Counted from the first letter of the stretch, positions 34,096 to 43,770 are shown. The stretch: DNA of 64,000 nt from Psychrosphaera haliotis (GCF_039523615.1 NZ_BAAAFQ010000006.1:186001-250000); one strand, 5' to 3'. The notes: generated by a model from the letters alone, not told the origin. Translations and numbers: made by a program.

Positions 34096-34947
34096 TTAAA
34101 CAGAAAAAGGATATTTAATAGCTTCGTGGCACTCATAACCTTCAACGGTAAAGTCATCCAAAGTAACCCAGGTTTCAATATCTTCTAACGATTTAATTTT
34201 TGGATTGATATGCAGCTTAGGTGATTCAAACGGTTCACGCTTAAGCTGAACATCTCGCATCAACTCAAGTTGATCTTCATAAATATGTGCGTTAACAATT
34301 TTATGATACGCCTTGCCCGGTTTATTCCCAGTAATTTGCGCTACTAATGCTAATAAAACAAATACTTGAATTTGATTAAAGTTAAGGCCTAACGGCACGT
34401 CGCAAGAACGTTGATAACTAGTTAAGTGTAATGTATCGCCTAAAAGTGAAAACGTGTGGGTATGCATACATGGACGAAGGCAACCCATGTGAAATTCACC
34501 AGGATTATAAAAAGACAAAATCTCACCACGGTCATCAATACCGTTTGAAAGATCATCCACCAGCTTCTTCAACTGATCTACAAAACCACCATCCGGTTTT
34601 GCCCATGCACGGCCTTGAACACCGTAAACACGACCCATGTCATCTTCACCTTTACGGTGAGGGTTGTTTAGCCAAGCTTCATTTTCGTTGGCATTTGCGT
34701 TCCAAGTATTACATCCAATAGCTCTAAAGTCTGCGGCGTTGTCATAACCTTTTAAGTAACCAAGTAGTTCAGCAATGGCTGCTTTCCAAAAACTTTTGCG
34801 CGTAGTGATAAGCGGAAATTTATTACCTGCCACATCATAATTTAACTCAGCATTAATCACCGTAAGACAGCGCTTACCTGTCCGCTTGTTTTCTACCCAC
34901 TCGCCTTCTTCTACTATTCGGCGACACAAATCTAAATACTGTTTCAT
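34096..34947 (-). CDS. thyA: Thymidylate synthase
   Basis: ThyA converts dUMP to dTMP with methylene-tetrahydrofolate. The 283-residue protein has the catalytic-cysteine region GCLRPCMHTHTF, the phosphate-binding YQRSCDVPLGLNFNQ motif and the C-terminal EAIKYPFSV that closes over the active site. The start is ATG at 34947 (MKQYLDLC), the family position; four upstream codons in the open frame are not needed. It lies downstream of lgt, as in E. coli, and ends at a strong terminator. Confidence 0.97.
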   Translation of the reverse strand: MKQYLDLCRRIVEEGEWVENKRTGKRCLTVINAELNYDVAGNKFPLITTRKSFWKAAIAELLGYLKGYDNAADFRAIGCNTWNANANENEAWLNNPHRKGEDDMGRVYGVQGRAWAKPDGGFVDQLKKLVDDLSNGIDDRGEILSFYNPGEFHMGCLRPCMHTHTFSLLGDTLHLTSYQRSCDVPLGLNFNQIQVFVLLALVAQITGNKPGKAYHKIVNAHIYEDQLELMRDVQLKREPFESPKLHINPKIKSLEDIETWVTLDDFTVEGYECHEAIKYPFSV

Positions 34948-35034
34948 AATAATTCTCAAAAATTTTGCTAAAAGACCAGCTTAAAAGTCTTGAAGTTTAA
35001 GACGCTAGGATTTAAGGCCCTAAGGTTTTACATC

Positions 35035-35853
35035 TTAAGGAGTAACCAACTTTCCATTTTCCGCTTTTGGGTTGGTTTTTATAGACCACACCATTAAGCC
35101 AAGTCCAGCCAATGCCATTGGTAATGACAACCACTGTCCCATCGACATACCTAAAGTAAGTAGGCCTAAGTGATCATCTGGCTGCCTAAAATATTCAACG
35201 ATAAAACGAAACGAGCCATAACCCATTAAGAACAAACCACTTGCAGAGCCAACGGCTCTTGGTTTTTTTGAATACCAATAAACAACAAAGAATAAAACAA
35301 ATCCCTCTAAAAAGAACTCATACAATTGCGAAGGGTGTCTAGGTAAAGGCCCTGCGTTAGGGAATACAATACCCCATGGAGCATCTGTAGTGCGGCCCCA
35401 CAGCTCTGCATTTAAAAAATTGCCTAATCTACCAGCACCCAAACCAATTGGAACCAGTGGCGCAACAAAGTCACCAATTTGTAAGAACGATACTTTAGTA
35501 ATTCGACTAAATATGAACAACACAGCAATTACGCCCAATAAGCCACCATGGAAAGACATACCACCTTGATGGATCATAAATAGATATAATGGATCTTCGA
35601 TAAATCGTTCAAACTGATAAAAGAATACATAACCTAGACGACCACCTAGTACGGCACCCATAAATCCATAAAACAAAAGGTCAGAAAGTTGCTGCTCTGT
35701 AAATGGCGAACGACCACTTTTAACGGCTTTCATACCTAGGAAATAAGCAAAGCCTAATCCTATTAAATACATCAATCCATACCAACGAACGGCTAAAGGG
35801 CCAATTGAAAATATAACGGGATCAATCTGTGGGAATATAATTGGATCTACCAA
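35035..35853 (-). CDS. lgt: Prolipoprotein diacylglyceryl transferase
   Basis: Lgt is the inner-membrane enzyme that transfers diacylglycerol from phosphatidylglycerol to the lipobox cysteine of prolipoproteins. The 272-residue protein has seven membrane segments, the RWYGLMYLIG start region, the signature MSFHGGLLGV near residue 100, and GRLGNFLNAELWGR. The window encodes several likely clients (Slp, DPP-IV, FlgP). It overlaps the upstream exporter gene by seven bases and precedes thyA. Confidence 0.97.
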   Translation of the reverse strand: MVDPIIFPQIDPVIFSIGPLAVRWYGLMYLIGLGFAYFLGMKAVKSGRSPFTEQQLSDLLFYGFMGAVLGGRLGYVFFYQFERFIEDPLYLFMIHQGGMSFHGGLLGVIAVLFIFSRITKVSFLQIGDFVAPLVPIGLGAGRLGNFLNAELWGRTTDAPWGIVFPNAGPLPRHPSQLYEFFLEGFVLFFVVYWYSKKPRAVGSASGLFLMGYGSFRFIVEYFRQPDDHLGLLTLGMSMGQWLSLPMALAGLGLMVWSIKTNPKAENGKLVTP

Positions 35854-36656
35854 ACCTGCAATACCTCTAATAATAATTTAATTGAAACAAGCATCATAAA
35901 GACAGCAAAAACCTTCTTTAGTTGCGCTTGTTGTAATTTTTGTCCTGCTTTAACGCCCCATGGCGCTGAAAAATAAGAAAAAGCCATGATCATAAGTGCC
36001 GTTGGCCAATGAACATAACCCAAAAAGTCTACGGAGTCTGTCCAACCCCAGCCAGCCCATAAGTAGCCTATGGTGCCAAACACTGCAACTATAACACCGG
36101 AAATGGCAGCGGTTGCTATAGCTTGCCTTACGTGCACGCCAATAAAGGTCATATATGGAACAAGAATTGCGCCACCGCCTAAACCAGCCATTGCAGCTAA
36201 GGTGCCAGTTAAAATGCCACCAAAGCCTAATTTAGTATTATTAATTTCATGATCTTCATCAGCAACATCATGTTTTCCACGCCACATTAGTATTGCAAGA
36301 ATAATAAGTAATACAGCAAATATTTTGGTTAACCAAGCAGAGGATAATTGTACCGCAATTTGTGATGCAATCATTGCTGATAAACCGACAGTTACAATAA
36401 CTGGTCGCGTTATTAGCCAATCTACGTTGCCATTTTTATAATGACTACGTCCTGACGAAAATGCAGTGATACAAATAGTAAATAGCGAAGTAGCAATTGC
36501 GATAATAGCCACATTACTTTCATCAACCTGAGGCAACTGAGGTAATAAATAAAGCAGCACAGGTATAATAACAATACCGCCGCCTATACCTAAAAGGCCC
36601 GACAAAAAGCCAGCAATAATGCCAAGAATAGGCGTAAAAATAAGTAGGTCTGTCAC
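35847..36656 (-). CDS. TauE/SafE-family (sulfite exporter) membrane protein
   Basis: The 269-residue protein has about eight membrane helices and the family's paired glycine-rich motifs: GLLGIGGGIVIIPVL near residue 20 and GGILTGTLAAMAGLGGGAILVPY in the second half. Members export or import sulfur-containing or other organic anions; the substrate here is unknown. It sits between ptsP and lgt with a seven-base overlap, an arrangement common in gammaproteobacteria. Confidence 0.9.
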   Translation of the reverse strand: MTDLLIFTPILGIIAGFLSGLLGIGGGIVIIPVLLYLLPQLPQVDESNVAIIAIATSLFTICITAFSSGRSHYKNGNVDWLITRPVIVTVGLSAMIASQIAVQLSSAWLTKIFAVLLIILAILMWRGKHDVADEDHEINNTKLGFGGILTGTLAAMAGLGGGAILVPYMTFIGVHVRQAIATAAISGVIVAVFGTIGYLWAGWGWTDSVDFLGYVHWPTALMIMAFSYFSAPWGVKAGQKLQQAQLKKVFAVFMMLVSIKLLLEVLQVW

Positions 36657-36668
36657 GTTAAATCCAAT

Positions 36669-38891
36669 TTAATTGCCGGCTCTAAGAATGCCAGCCGCAC
36701 CGATGTTTAAGATGGTTCTGTTTACTCTAAATTTAACTTGGTCTGGTCTGGTGCAATCGAGTACATCTTCAACCAATTTTTGCAGTACTAGATGGTCTGC
36801 CTTTTTCAATACCCATTTAACACGTAATACGTTTTGAGTATTCATACTCAGCTGGTCAAAACCCATACCAGTCAACAACATTGCGCCACCGGGATCACCT
36901 GCTAACTCACCACACACACTGCAGGGAATACCTATTTTTTTGGTTTCATCTGCAATCATTTTAATCGCCGTTAAAACCGTAGGGTGATAAGCATCATAAA
37001 GACCCGACACTTTATCATTATTTCGATCAACTGCTAATAGATATTGGGTTAAATCATTTGTACCAATGGAGCAAAAATCAATCTTGCCTTTTAATTTGTC
37101 CAATTGAAAAATCATGCTTGGTACTTCAATCATCACTCCAATTTTTGGCATTGGCACACGCGCCGCATTATCAGCGTCAAACATTTCTTTTTCGACCTCT
37201 CGATGCGCTTGCTTGATTAACCTTGACGCTTCTTCAATTTCACCAATATCTGATACCATTGGTAACATAATGTGTAAATTATTAGTCAGGATATTCGCTT
37301 TGATCATGGCTCTAATTTGAACTAAAAATATTTCTGAGTGATCAAGCGTTAGTCTAATACCCCGCCACCCTAAAAAAGGGTTTTCTTCGATAATTGGAAA
37401 GTATGGCAATTGTTTATCACCACCAACATCCAGTGTTCTCATGATTACTGGTTTACCATCAAAATCACCTAAAACTTCTTGGTAAAAGGCTTGTTGCTCC
37501 TGCTCTGATGGAAAGCGCTGACGCATCATAAATAGATATTCTGTTCGGTATAAACCTATGCCTTCAATGTGTTGTTGTTCGGCAATGTCGCCTTCAAAAC
37601 CCATACCTGAATTAATGTACATTGAGATTCGACGACCACATGCCGTTTGGGCATACTCATCGGCTTCTTCTTTCAATAAGTCGGCGAAGGCTTTATCTTC
37701 AGACTCTAACTTTCTGTATTCGTCTAAAATAGCTTCATTTGGGCAGATAAATACTTTGCCGCTGTAACCATCAACAATGATATCAACGTCGTCAAGTTGC
37801 AAAATAGGCACATCTCTAACGCCTATCACCGCAGGAATACCCAGCGCTCTGGCCATAATGGCTGCATGCGAGTTTTCAGCACCTTTAAAAGATACAATGC
37901 CAGTGATTTGTTCACGAGGGATCTCAGCCAACATTGACGCTGTCACTTCTTCCGCAATAATGATTGCCGATGTGGGAATTGCCAACGCCCTATTCGCTTT
38001 TGCCGTTAAATGTTCAAGTAAACGTCGACTTAAGTCTTTTACATCAACAGCGCGTTCGCGGATGTAAGGGTCATCCATTTTTTCAAACTCGGCGATGTAC
38101 TTTTCAACGACAATCTTCAATGCTGAAACAGCGCACCAGCCTTGATTAATTTTTTCAACAACTTCATTGCCTAAACTCGCGGCGTCCAGTAACTGTTGGT
38201 ATACATCAAAAATAGCCAGAGCGTCTTTAGGCAGTTGATCTGACATACGCTGCGTCATTTGAATAATGTCTGCTCGAGTATTTTCTACCGCATTAAAATA
38301 ACGCGCCTTTTCCGGTTCGCTTTCACTTACTTTTTTTAATGAAACGTCAGAGAATTCAATATTCGTTTGGACTAAATATGAATGGCCTATACCAACACCA
38401 CGAGCTCCGGATGCGCCTTGTAAAACCAAACCGGCATGTTCATTAGTTTGAACGTCTTGAGAGCGCAATCGTAATGTTACGTTAGCAAAGGTTGAGGCTA
38501 ATTGAGCACTTAGGGTTACCAGGAAAGCTTCTTCTTCTTGCTCAAAATATCTGGACTCTGACTGTTGAAGCGAAATAACACCGAGTATTTTTCTACGGTG
38601 CATAATTGGCACACCTAAAAAACCAGAATAAGTATCTTCTTCTATTGCAGGGAATTGTTTGAAGCGAGCATGTTGAAGCGCATTATGAACTTTAATGGGT
38701 TCGCCACGTTCAGCAACCCAACCCGTTAATCCTTCGTCAAACCGCATTATAGTTTGACCAACGGCGTCAATATTTAATCCATCAGTGGCTTTGAGGCGTA
38801 ATAGTTTTTGATCTGGTTCGGCAAGGTAGATAGAACAACAATCTGTATTCAAACAGTACTTTATATCGCTGACGAGACTTGCAAGAGCCAA
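36669..38891 (-). CDS. ptsP: Phosphoenolpyruvate-protein phosphotransferase PtsP (EI-Ntr); 5' end looks frameshifted
   Basis: PtsP is enzyme I of the nitrogen phosphotransferase system; it takes phosphate from PEP and passes it to NPr. The open frame encodes 740 residues: a GAF domain (~1-140), a linker, the phosphohistidine domain with SHAAIMARALG (H342), and the PEP-binding barrel (GIGLYRTEYLFM, CSIGTNDLTQYLLAVDR, CSVCGEL). The frame has only a TTG start at 38891 and lacks the usual first ~20 residues. These are found in another frame just upstream (ATG at 38947, MLDELRRITHNF). A single missing base near 38905 would explain this. It lies downstream of rppH as in E. coli. Confidence 0.92.
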   Translation of the reverse strand: MALASLVSDIKYCLNTDCCSIYLAEPDQKLLRLKATDGLNIDAVGQTIMRFDEGLTGWVAERGEPIKVHNALQHARFKQFPAIEEDTYSGFLGVPIMHRRKILGVISLQQSESRYFEQEEEAFLVTLSAQLASTFANVTLRLRSQDVQTNEHAGLVLQGASGARGVGIGHSYLVQTNIEFSDVSLKKVSESEPEKARYFNAVENTRADIIQMTQRMSDQLPKDALAIFDVYQQLLDAASLGNEVVEKINQGWCAVSALKIVVEKYIAEFEKMDDPYIRERAVDVKDLSRRLLEHLTAKANRALAIPTSAIIIAEEVTASMLAEIPREQITGIVSFKGAENSHAAIMARALGIPAVIGVRDVPILQLDDVDIIVDGYSGKVFICPNEAILDEYRKLESEDKAFADLLKEEADEYAQTACGRRISMYINSGMGFEGDIAEQQHIEGIGLYRTEYLFMMRQRFPSEQEQQAFYQEVLGDFDGKPVIMRTLDVGGDKQLPYFPIIEENPFLGWRGIRLTLDHSEIFLVQIRAMIKANILTNNLHIMLPMVSDIGEIEEASRLIKQAHREVEKEMFDADNAARVPMPKIGVMIEVPSMIFQLDKLKGKIDFCSIGTNDLTQYLLAVDRNNDKVSGLYDAYHPTVLTAIKMIADETKKIGIPCSVCGELAGDPGGAMLLTGMGFDQLSMNTQNVLRVKWVLKKADHLVLQKLVEDVLDCTRPDQVKFRVNRTILNIGAAGILRAGN

Positions 38892-38947
38892 GTCTAAATT
38901 TGGCTCTGAACAAAGTTGTGGGTGATGCGTCTCAGTTCGTCTAGCAT
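38892..38947 (-). other. Displaced N-terminal codons of ptsP (apparent -1 shift)
   Basis: From ATG at 38947, 12 bases after the rppH stop, the minus strand reads MLDELRRITHNFVQSQI then TAG. This matches the conserved PtsP N-terminus (MLxxLRxI). The rest of the helix, PNLDLALASL, continues in the frame used by the main ORF. Adding one base near the CAGAGC at 38909-38904 would join the two parts with normal length. Confidence 0.7.
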
Positions 38948-38959
38948 AATATAAAAACG

Positions 38960-39550
38960 TTATTGTTGTTTTTGAGCTTTATTCCTTGGTTGTTGAGACT
39001 TTTGATTTCGTCGTTTAAATCGGTGATTTGCCGACTTACTACCCATATGATCACCACGTGATGACTGCTGTCTTCCCATAGGCATCACAATATGAGCAAA
39101 CTCTTTCATTACACGTCGATAAACGTCTCTTTTGAACGATACGACATTTCTAATTGGATACCAGTAACTTACCCAGCGCCAATCATCAAATTCTGGATGG
39201 TTTGACTTTAATAAATCTACATCGGATTCTTTGCATCGCAAGCGCAGTAAAAACCATTTCTGTTTTTGACCTATACATATCGGCATACTTTCGCGACGGA
39301 TAAGTCGCTTAGGTAAACGATAACGAAGCCAGTTTTTACTCACCGCCAGAATTTCTACATCATCTGGCTTAAGCCCCACTTCCTCTTCAAGTTCACGGTA
39401 CATTGTTTGTTCAGGCGTTTCGCCTTCATCCACACCGCCTTGAGGATACTGCCAAGAGTGTTGTCCGTATCTACGAGCCCAAAACACCTGGCCTTTGTGG
39501 TTGCAAATCACGATGCCAACGTTAGGTCGAAACCCTTCGGCATCAATCAC
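38960..39550 (-). CDS. rppH: RNA pyrophosphohydrolase RppH
   Basis: RppH removes pyrophosphate from the 5' end of mRNA and so starts RNase E-dependent decay. The 196-residue protein has the conserved start EGFRPNVGIVICN, the Nudix box spanning residues ~38-60 (GG...GE...RELEEEVGL), and FDDWRWVSYWYP. The tail after residue ~160 is basic and Gln-rich, longer than a bare Nudix fold needs. The start is GTG at 39550: AGGTGA lies ahead of it and the N-terminus matches E. coli. It is divergent from mutH and followed by ptsP, as in E. coli. Confidence 0.97.
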   Translation of the reverse strand: MIDAEGFRPNVGIVICNHKGQVFWARRYGQHSWQYPQGGVDEGETPEQTMYRELEEEVGLKPDDVEILAVSKNWLRYRLPKRLIRRESMPICIGQKQKWFLLRLRCKESDVDLLKSNHPEFDDWRWVSYWYPIRNVVSFKRDVYRRVMKEFAHIVMPMGRQQSSRGDHMGSKSANHRFKRRNQKSQQPRNKAQKQQ

Positions 39551-39687
39551 AGTTTCACCTGTCTTCTAATTCTTATATATGACTTGATTCTTCCACAAAC
39601 GAAGTATTAGCGCAAACGTAAATTAGCACTAGCATCAATTAAATGGACGATAGATAATATAGATTCAAAATAACGAAGCTAATTGAT

Positions 39688-40365
39688 ATGAAATTACCCA
39701 ATCCACCAAAAACTATTGAAGAATTACAATCACGTATCGACGCTGTAGCCGGTTTGTCTTTGGGTGAAATTGCCGAAGAGTTGCAAGTGGCAGTGCCAGA
39801 AAACTTGTTAGTTGATAAAGGTTGGAGCGGACAATTGCTAGAAGCTTATTTAGGCGCAACAGCGGGTAACTTGCCTGAACCTGATTTCCAAGAGCTTGGT
39901 ATTGAACTAAAAACCTTACCAATCAATGCCGAAGGAAAGCCTCTAGAAACCACGTTTGTTTGTGTCGCGCCATTATTGCTAGCTGCCGGACATCAATGGC
40001 AAGACAGCGGCGTATATAAAAAACTACGCCATGTTTTATGGGTGCCTATTATTGCCGAACGCCATATTCCGGTTCCTGACCGTCAAATAGCTATGCCCTT
40101 TTTATGGCAAATGGACGCTAAATCGGAGCAAAAGCTTCAACAAGACTGGCTAGAGTTAACTGAATTTATTGTAATGGGTGAGCATGATAAAATTACCGCA
40201 CACCACGGCGAAGTAATACAGCTCAGACCTAAAGCTGCAGATTCAAGCATAAGAACCGCAGCAATAAGTAATGATGGTTCGCCAACGATGGCTCCACCAA
40301 AAGGGTTTTACCTGCGCAGCCAATTTACTCATGAACTATTAAAACAGCAGTTTAACTTAGACTAA
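39688..40365 (+). CDS. mutH: DNA mismatch repair endonuclease MutH
   Basis: MutH nicks the unmethylated strand at hemimethylated GATC during methyl-directed mismatch repair, after activation by MutS and MutL. The 225-residue protein has the catalytic D66, E73 and K75 in DFQELGIELKTLP, and GWSGQLLEAYLG before it. Its presence implies Dam methylation in this organism. It is divergent from rppH, as in E. coli. Confidence 0.97.
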   Translation: MKLPNPPKTIEELQSRIDAVAGLSLGEIAEELQVAVPENLLVDKGWSGQLLEAYLGATAGNLPEPDFQELGIELKTLPINAEGKPLETTFVCVAPLLLAAGHQWQDSGVYKKLRHVLWVPIIAERHIPVPDRQIAMPFLWQMDAKSEQKLQQDWLELTEFIVMGEHDKITAHHGEVIQLRPKAADSSIRTAAISNDGSPTMAPPKGFYLRSQFTHELLKQQFNLD

Positions 40366-40445
40366 CCATGATAAAGCTGAGTCAGTCAGGCCTTAAAAAC
40401 TAAACACTATCAAACTAACCTAGAACAACCTAAACAGGAAACACT

Positions 40446-41102
40446 ATGCCGTCTAATAAAATAAGTAAAAATATATCTGACGTTCAAGAGCCCTGTCTAG
40501 AGAACAAAGTTACTCCTAAGATTAGCGATAGTCTTGATTCAGCTAATAATAACGATGTTAATTCCACAATTGAAACTGAAGTATGGCAATGGTTAGATTC
40601 TGTGGTGATTGGACTTAATTTGTGCCCCTTTGCAAAAAAGCCAAGGACGCAACAACAAATCGAATTGCATGTTAGTAATAAACCGTCGATGGTGGCTATT
40701 AGCGAAGATTTTGAAAAAGCGTTACTCAAACTCAGTAAAACACCAGCTGAACAAACAGATACAACGGTTTTTGTTATCCCACACTTACTAGAAGACTTTT
40801 ATGTTTATTTAGACTTCTTGGACAGCGCAAATAGCATTAACTCTGACTTAGGGTTTGAAGGTGTGTTTCAGCTTGCTAGTTTCCACCCGGACTATCAATT
40901 TGATGGTGCTGAAGCAGACGCTAGAGAAAACTTAACGAACCGAGCTCCTTATCCAATAATTCATATTATTAGAGAAGATAGTATGAGCCGAGTCCTCAAA
41001 CAGTATCCTGATCCTGAGCTTATTCCAGAGCGCAATATGGAGAAAGTGGAACAATTGACCACGGATGAAGTAAACCAGTTATTTCCTTATTTAAACAAAT
41101 AA
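40446..41102 (+). CDS. DUF1415 family protein
   Basis: The 218-residue protein has a family-typical core from about residue 40: TEVWQWLDSVVIGLNLCPFAKKP, then VFVIPHLLEDFYVYLDFLD, FQLASFHPDYQFDG, NRAPYPIIHIIRED and a C-terminal IPERNMEKVEQL. The first ~38 residues are polar and poorly conserved. No signal peptide is seen. Function is unknown. It follows mutH by 80 bp on the same strand. Confidence 0.88.
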   Translation: MPSNKISKNISDVQEPCLENKVTPKISDSLDSANNNDVNSTIETEVWQWLDSVVIGLNLCPFAKKPRTQQQIELHVSNKPSMVAISEDFEKALLKLSKTPAEQTDTTVFVIPHLLEDFYVYLDFLDSANSINSDLGFEGVFQLASFHPDYQFDGAEADARENLTNRAPYPIIHIIREDSMSRVLKQYPDPELIPERNMEKVEQLTTDEVNQLFPYLNK

Positions 41103-41158
41103 CTGGCTTTAACGTCCTGCCGAAATTAAGAAAGCGTTTTTAGTGCAAATTCCAGACA

Positions 41159-41187
41159 CAAAAAAAGGCGCTAAGCGCCTCTTCTAA
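41159..41187. terminator. Bidirectional terminator between DUF1415 and the DPP-IV gene
   Basis: AGGCGC (41166-41171) and GCGCCT (41175-41180) pair around TAA. The minus strand runs into seven T, so it mainly serves the peptidase gene; the plus strand continues CTTCTAAAT. Confidence 0.85.
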
Positions 41188-41212
41188 ATAAATTTCTATT
41201 GCTAATGGATTC

Positions 41213-41256
41213 CAGCTAACTATTAACTATTAACTATTAACTAGCCTAGTTAGCTG
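41213..41256. repeat. Heptamer tandem repeats inside a 10-bp inverted repeat
   Basis: AACTATT is repeated 3.7 times from 41218 to 41243. The block is enclosed by perfect arms CAGCTAACTA (41213-41222) and TAGTTAGCTG (41247-41256). It lies between the stop codon of the peptidase gene and its terminator. Confidence 0.85.
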
Positions 41257-41278
41257 AAATCACATCCACAAAAAGTAA

Positions 41279-43621
41279 TTACAAGTTTTCGATGAAAAAG
41301 TTTCGTAACATTGTCTTCAAATGAAGCGTGGTATTTTTACCTTCGTAAATACCATGGCTGCGGTTTGGATAAGACATAAATTCAAATTGCTTATTGTGTT
41401 TAATCAACTCATTAATTAAACGTTCCGCGCCTTGATAATGAACGTTGTCGTCTCCCGTACCATGGATCAGTAGTAACTTACCTTCTAAGCCATCAGCAAA
41501 GTTTAATGCTGAACTATTTTTGTACGAATCAGGATCTGTTTTAGGGTTACCCGAATAACGTTCTTGATAAATAGTGTCGTACAAGCTTAGGTCTGGAACC
41601 GCTGCAACGGCTACACCAGCTTTATACTTGTCATTGTAACGGAACAACAAGTTTAATGTTTGAGTACCACCACCAGAGTGACCCCAAACGCCAACACGAT
41701 CAGTATCTATAAATGACCAGCGTTTTGCCATTTCACCTAATGCATCAGCTTGATCTCTAGCAGTAATGTCACCTAGCTTTTTATAGATAGACTTTCTCCA
41801 ATCACGACCTTTTGGAGCACGCGTACCACGGTTATCTACCGAGGCAATAATGTACCCTTTTTGAGCCATCATCGAATCCCAAAGGTAGCTATTTCCACGC
41901 CAGCTGTCTTTTACTGTTTGTCCCCATGGTTCACCGTAAACATAAAAAATGATTGGGTATTTTTTTGATTTATCCATGTTTGGAGGAAACATAATATAAC
42001 CATCTAACTTTACGCCATCACGCGCTTCCACTTGGAAAAACTCGTGTGTAGGTAAGTTTTCATTGGCTAACTGCGCCGTAAGTTCTTCATTTTTCACTAA
42101 GCTTTTTATTGCCTTGTGATCATTAACTGAAATAACCTGGCGCATAGTTGGTTTAGCAAAGCTACTAAATGAATGTCTTGCCCACGAAGTGTCTTCTGAC
42201 ATGTAATAGTTATTTGTACCCGAAAATTCCGCTGGGGTAATTCGAGTCACTGGCGAAGAGCCATCTAGCGTCGCTTTAAATAAGTAACGCTGTGAAACAT
42301 CATCCGGACTTGCAGTAAAGAAAATCGCATTGTTTTCTTCGCTCAAACCTAACATGTCTACAATATCAAACTCGCCTGGTGTTAAATCAACAATGCTTTT
42401 GCCATCTCGAGAGACTTTGTAAAGGTGACGCCAGCCGTCTCGTTCACTGTGCCAAATGAAATTTTTGCCTTCATTAATGAATTGAGCGTCGTAAAACCAT
42501 TCAAGAAACGCTTCGTCTTTATCAGTGTAAATGTTGGTTAAACTGTCAGATTTCCAGTTAAACACCCACAGTTTATTAGTATTTTGTGGACGATTTACAT
42601 CTTGGATTAATAGTGAATCACCGTTGCCAGCCCAAGAGATTCTTGGAATGTAGCGATCTCTGTTGTCGCCCTTTAACTCAGCCCAACGTGTTTTTTTATC
42701 ACTTAAACTTACCACGCCTACTTTAACGGCTGAGTTTTGCTCGCCGGCTTTAGGATATGGAAATTTAGTTAACGTAGGATACAGCTCATCCGTGTTATTG
42801 ATCATGATAAAGTTTTTTACACCCGACGTATCTAACTGCCAGTATGCAATACTTTTATTATCTGGACTCCAACGGAAACCGTCTCGAATTGAGAACTCTT
42901 CTTCGTAAACCCAATCAAAATTACCATTTACAATAATGTCACTGCCGTCGGTTGTTAGCTGAGTGACTTTGTTGCTGCCAACTGGCTGAACAAAAATATT
43001 ATTGTCTTGAACGTAAGCTACTTTTTCACTGTTTGGAGAAAACTTAGCGAACATTAATTTTGCACTTGCAGGCTCTTCACCGCCTAATTGCATTAACTTG
43101 TTGGTTTCTAAATTAAGTAACCAAAAATCACCACGACTACGTGAGCGCCATACTTTTTGACCATTGGTAAAAACCATTAGCCATTTACCATCTTTAGACC
43201 AGTCGTAGCTTTCGATGCTCAACGGCTTGTCTTGTCCTTCAGGAATTAGGTTTTCAAAATTAACTAATACCTTACGGCCTGTACTATCAGGGTTATAAAA
43301 AACAATGTCATTGCCTGAGATGCCCTTTGTACTATCAGCATCTTTATCATCTAGCGCATCAATATCACTGGCCACTTCACCATCTTTGACTGGCGTGACC
43401 TTTTTCTCAATTTGACGACGTTCTAGTACCGTATAACCAGACCCGTCTTTTAACCATTTAAAATAAGTACTACGTTCGCTTTTAAACTCACGGTCCTGAT
43501 AAATTCGTTCTAGTGATAATTCCTGCGACTTTTGTTCTGCTGTAGGCGAACTGTCAATACTTGCACAACCCGTTACAACCAACGCTGCAGTCATTAGCAA
43601 AGTAAGCTTTTTAACTAACAT
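41279..43621 (-). CDS. Dipeptidyl peptidase IV-like S9 lipoprotein
   Basis: This is a 780-residue serine peptidase of family S9B. The signal peptide ends in the lipobox VVTGC (cysteine at 19), so it is probably lipid-anchored in the periplasm or outer membrane. A beta-propeller (DPPIV_N, ~residues 100-500) is followed by the alpha/beta-hydrolase domain with nucleophile S649 in GHSGGG, the acid in HGTGDDNVH (724-725) and H756 in RSHGIY. It cleaves dipeptides, usually X-Pro, from peptide N-termini and helps use external protein. It has its own terminator. Confidence 0.95.
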   Translation of the reverse strand: MLVKKLTLLMTAALVVTGCASIDSSPTAEQKSQELSLERIYQDREFKSERSTYFKWLKDGSGYTVLERRQIEKKVTPVKDGEVASDIDALDDKDADSTKGISGNDIVFYNPDSTGRKVLVNFENLIPEGQDKPLSIESYDWSKDGKWLMVFTNGQKVWRSRSRGDFWLLNLETNKLMQLGGEEPASAKLMFAKFSPNSEKVAYVQDNNIFVQPVGSNKVTQLTTDGSDIIVNGNFDWVYEEEFSIRDGFRWSPDNKSIAYWQLDTSGVKNFIMINNTDELYPTLTKFPYPKAGEQNSAVKVGVVSLSDKKTRWAELKGDNRDRYIPRISWAGNGDSLLIQDVNRPQNTNKLWVFNWKSDSLTNIYTDKDEAFLEWFYDAQFINEGKNFIWHSERDGWRHLYKVSRDGKSIVDLTPGEFDIVDMLGLSEENNAIFFTASPDDVSQRYLFKATLDGSSPVTRITPAEFSGTNNYYMSEDTSWARHSFSSFAKPTMRQVISVNDHKAIKSLVKNEELTAQLANENLPTHEFFQVEARDGVKLDGYIMFPPNMDKSKKYPIIFYVYGEPWGQTVKDSWRGNSYLWDSMMAQKGYIIASVDNRGTRAPKGRDWRKSIYKKLGDITARDQADALGEMAKRWSFIDTDRVGVWGHSGGGTQTLNLLFRYNDKYKAGVAVAAVPDLSLYDTIYQERYSGNPKTDPDSYKNSSALNFADGLEGKLLLIHGTGDDNVHYQGAERLINELIKHNKQFEFMSYPNRSHGIYEGKNTTLHLKTMLRNFFIENL

Positions 43622-43741
43622 TGCTAGGCTCTCCCCTTTATATGTTTTAGATTAATTATGAATAATTAAAACTTATTATTACTCTAATACCAACACTACC
43701 ACTGATTTTATTGGTTGTGGGCATTTGCCCGATCAAATAAC

Positions 43742-43770
43742 AAAAAAGCCAGTCTTAGACTGGCTTTTTT
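43742..43770. terminator. Symmetrical terminator downstream of tyrS
   Basis: AAAAAAGCCAGTC and GACTGGCTTTTTT pair perfectly around TTA. It lies about 50 bp after the tyrS stop and can act in either direction. Confidence 0.92.

Noticed and set aside
38891..38947. Programmed -1 frameshift in ptsP
   Set aside because: No slippery heptamer in the right frame plus downstream structure is visible; a single-base deletion or error is simpler.
41213..41256. Possible iteron or CRISPR-like repeat
   Set aside because: The heptamers are contiguous and only 3.7 copies, with no replication gene nearby.
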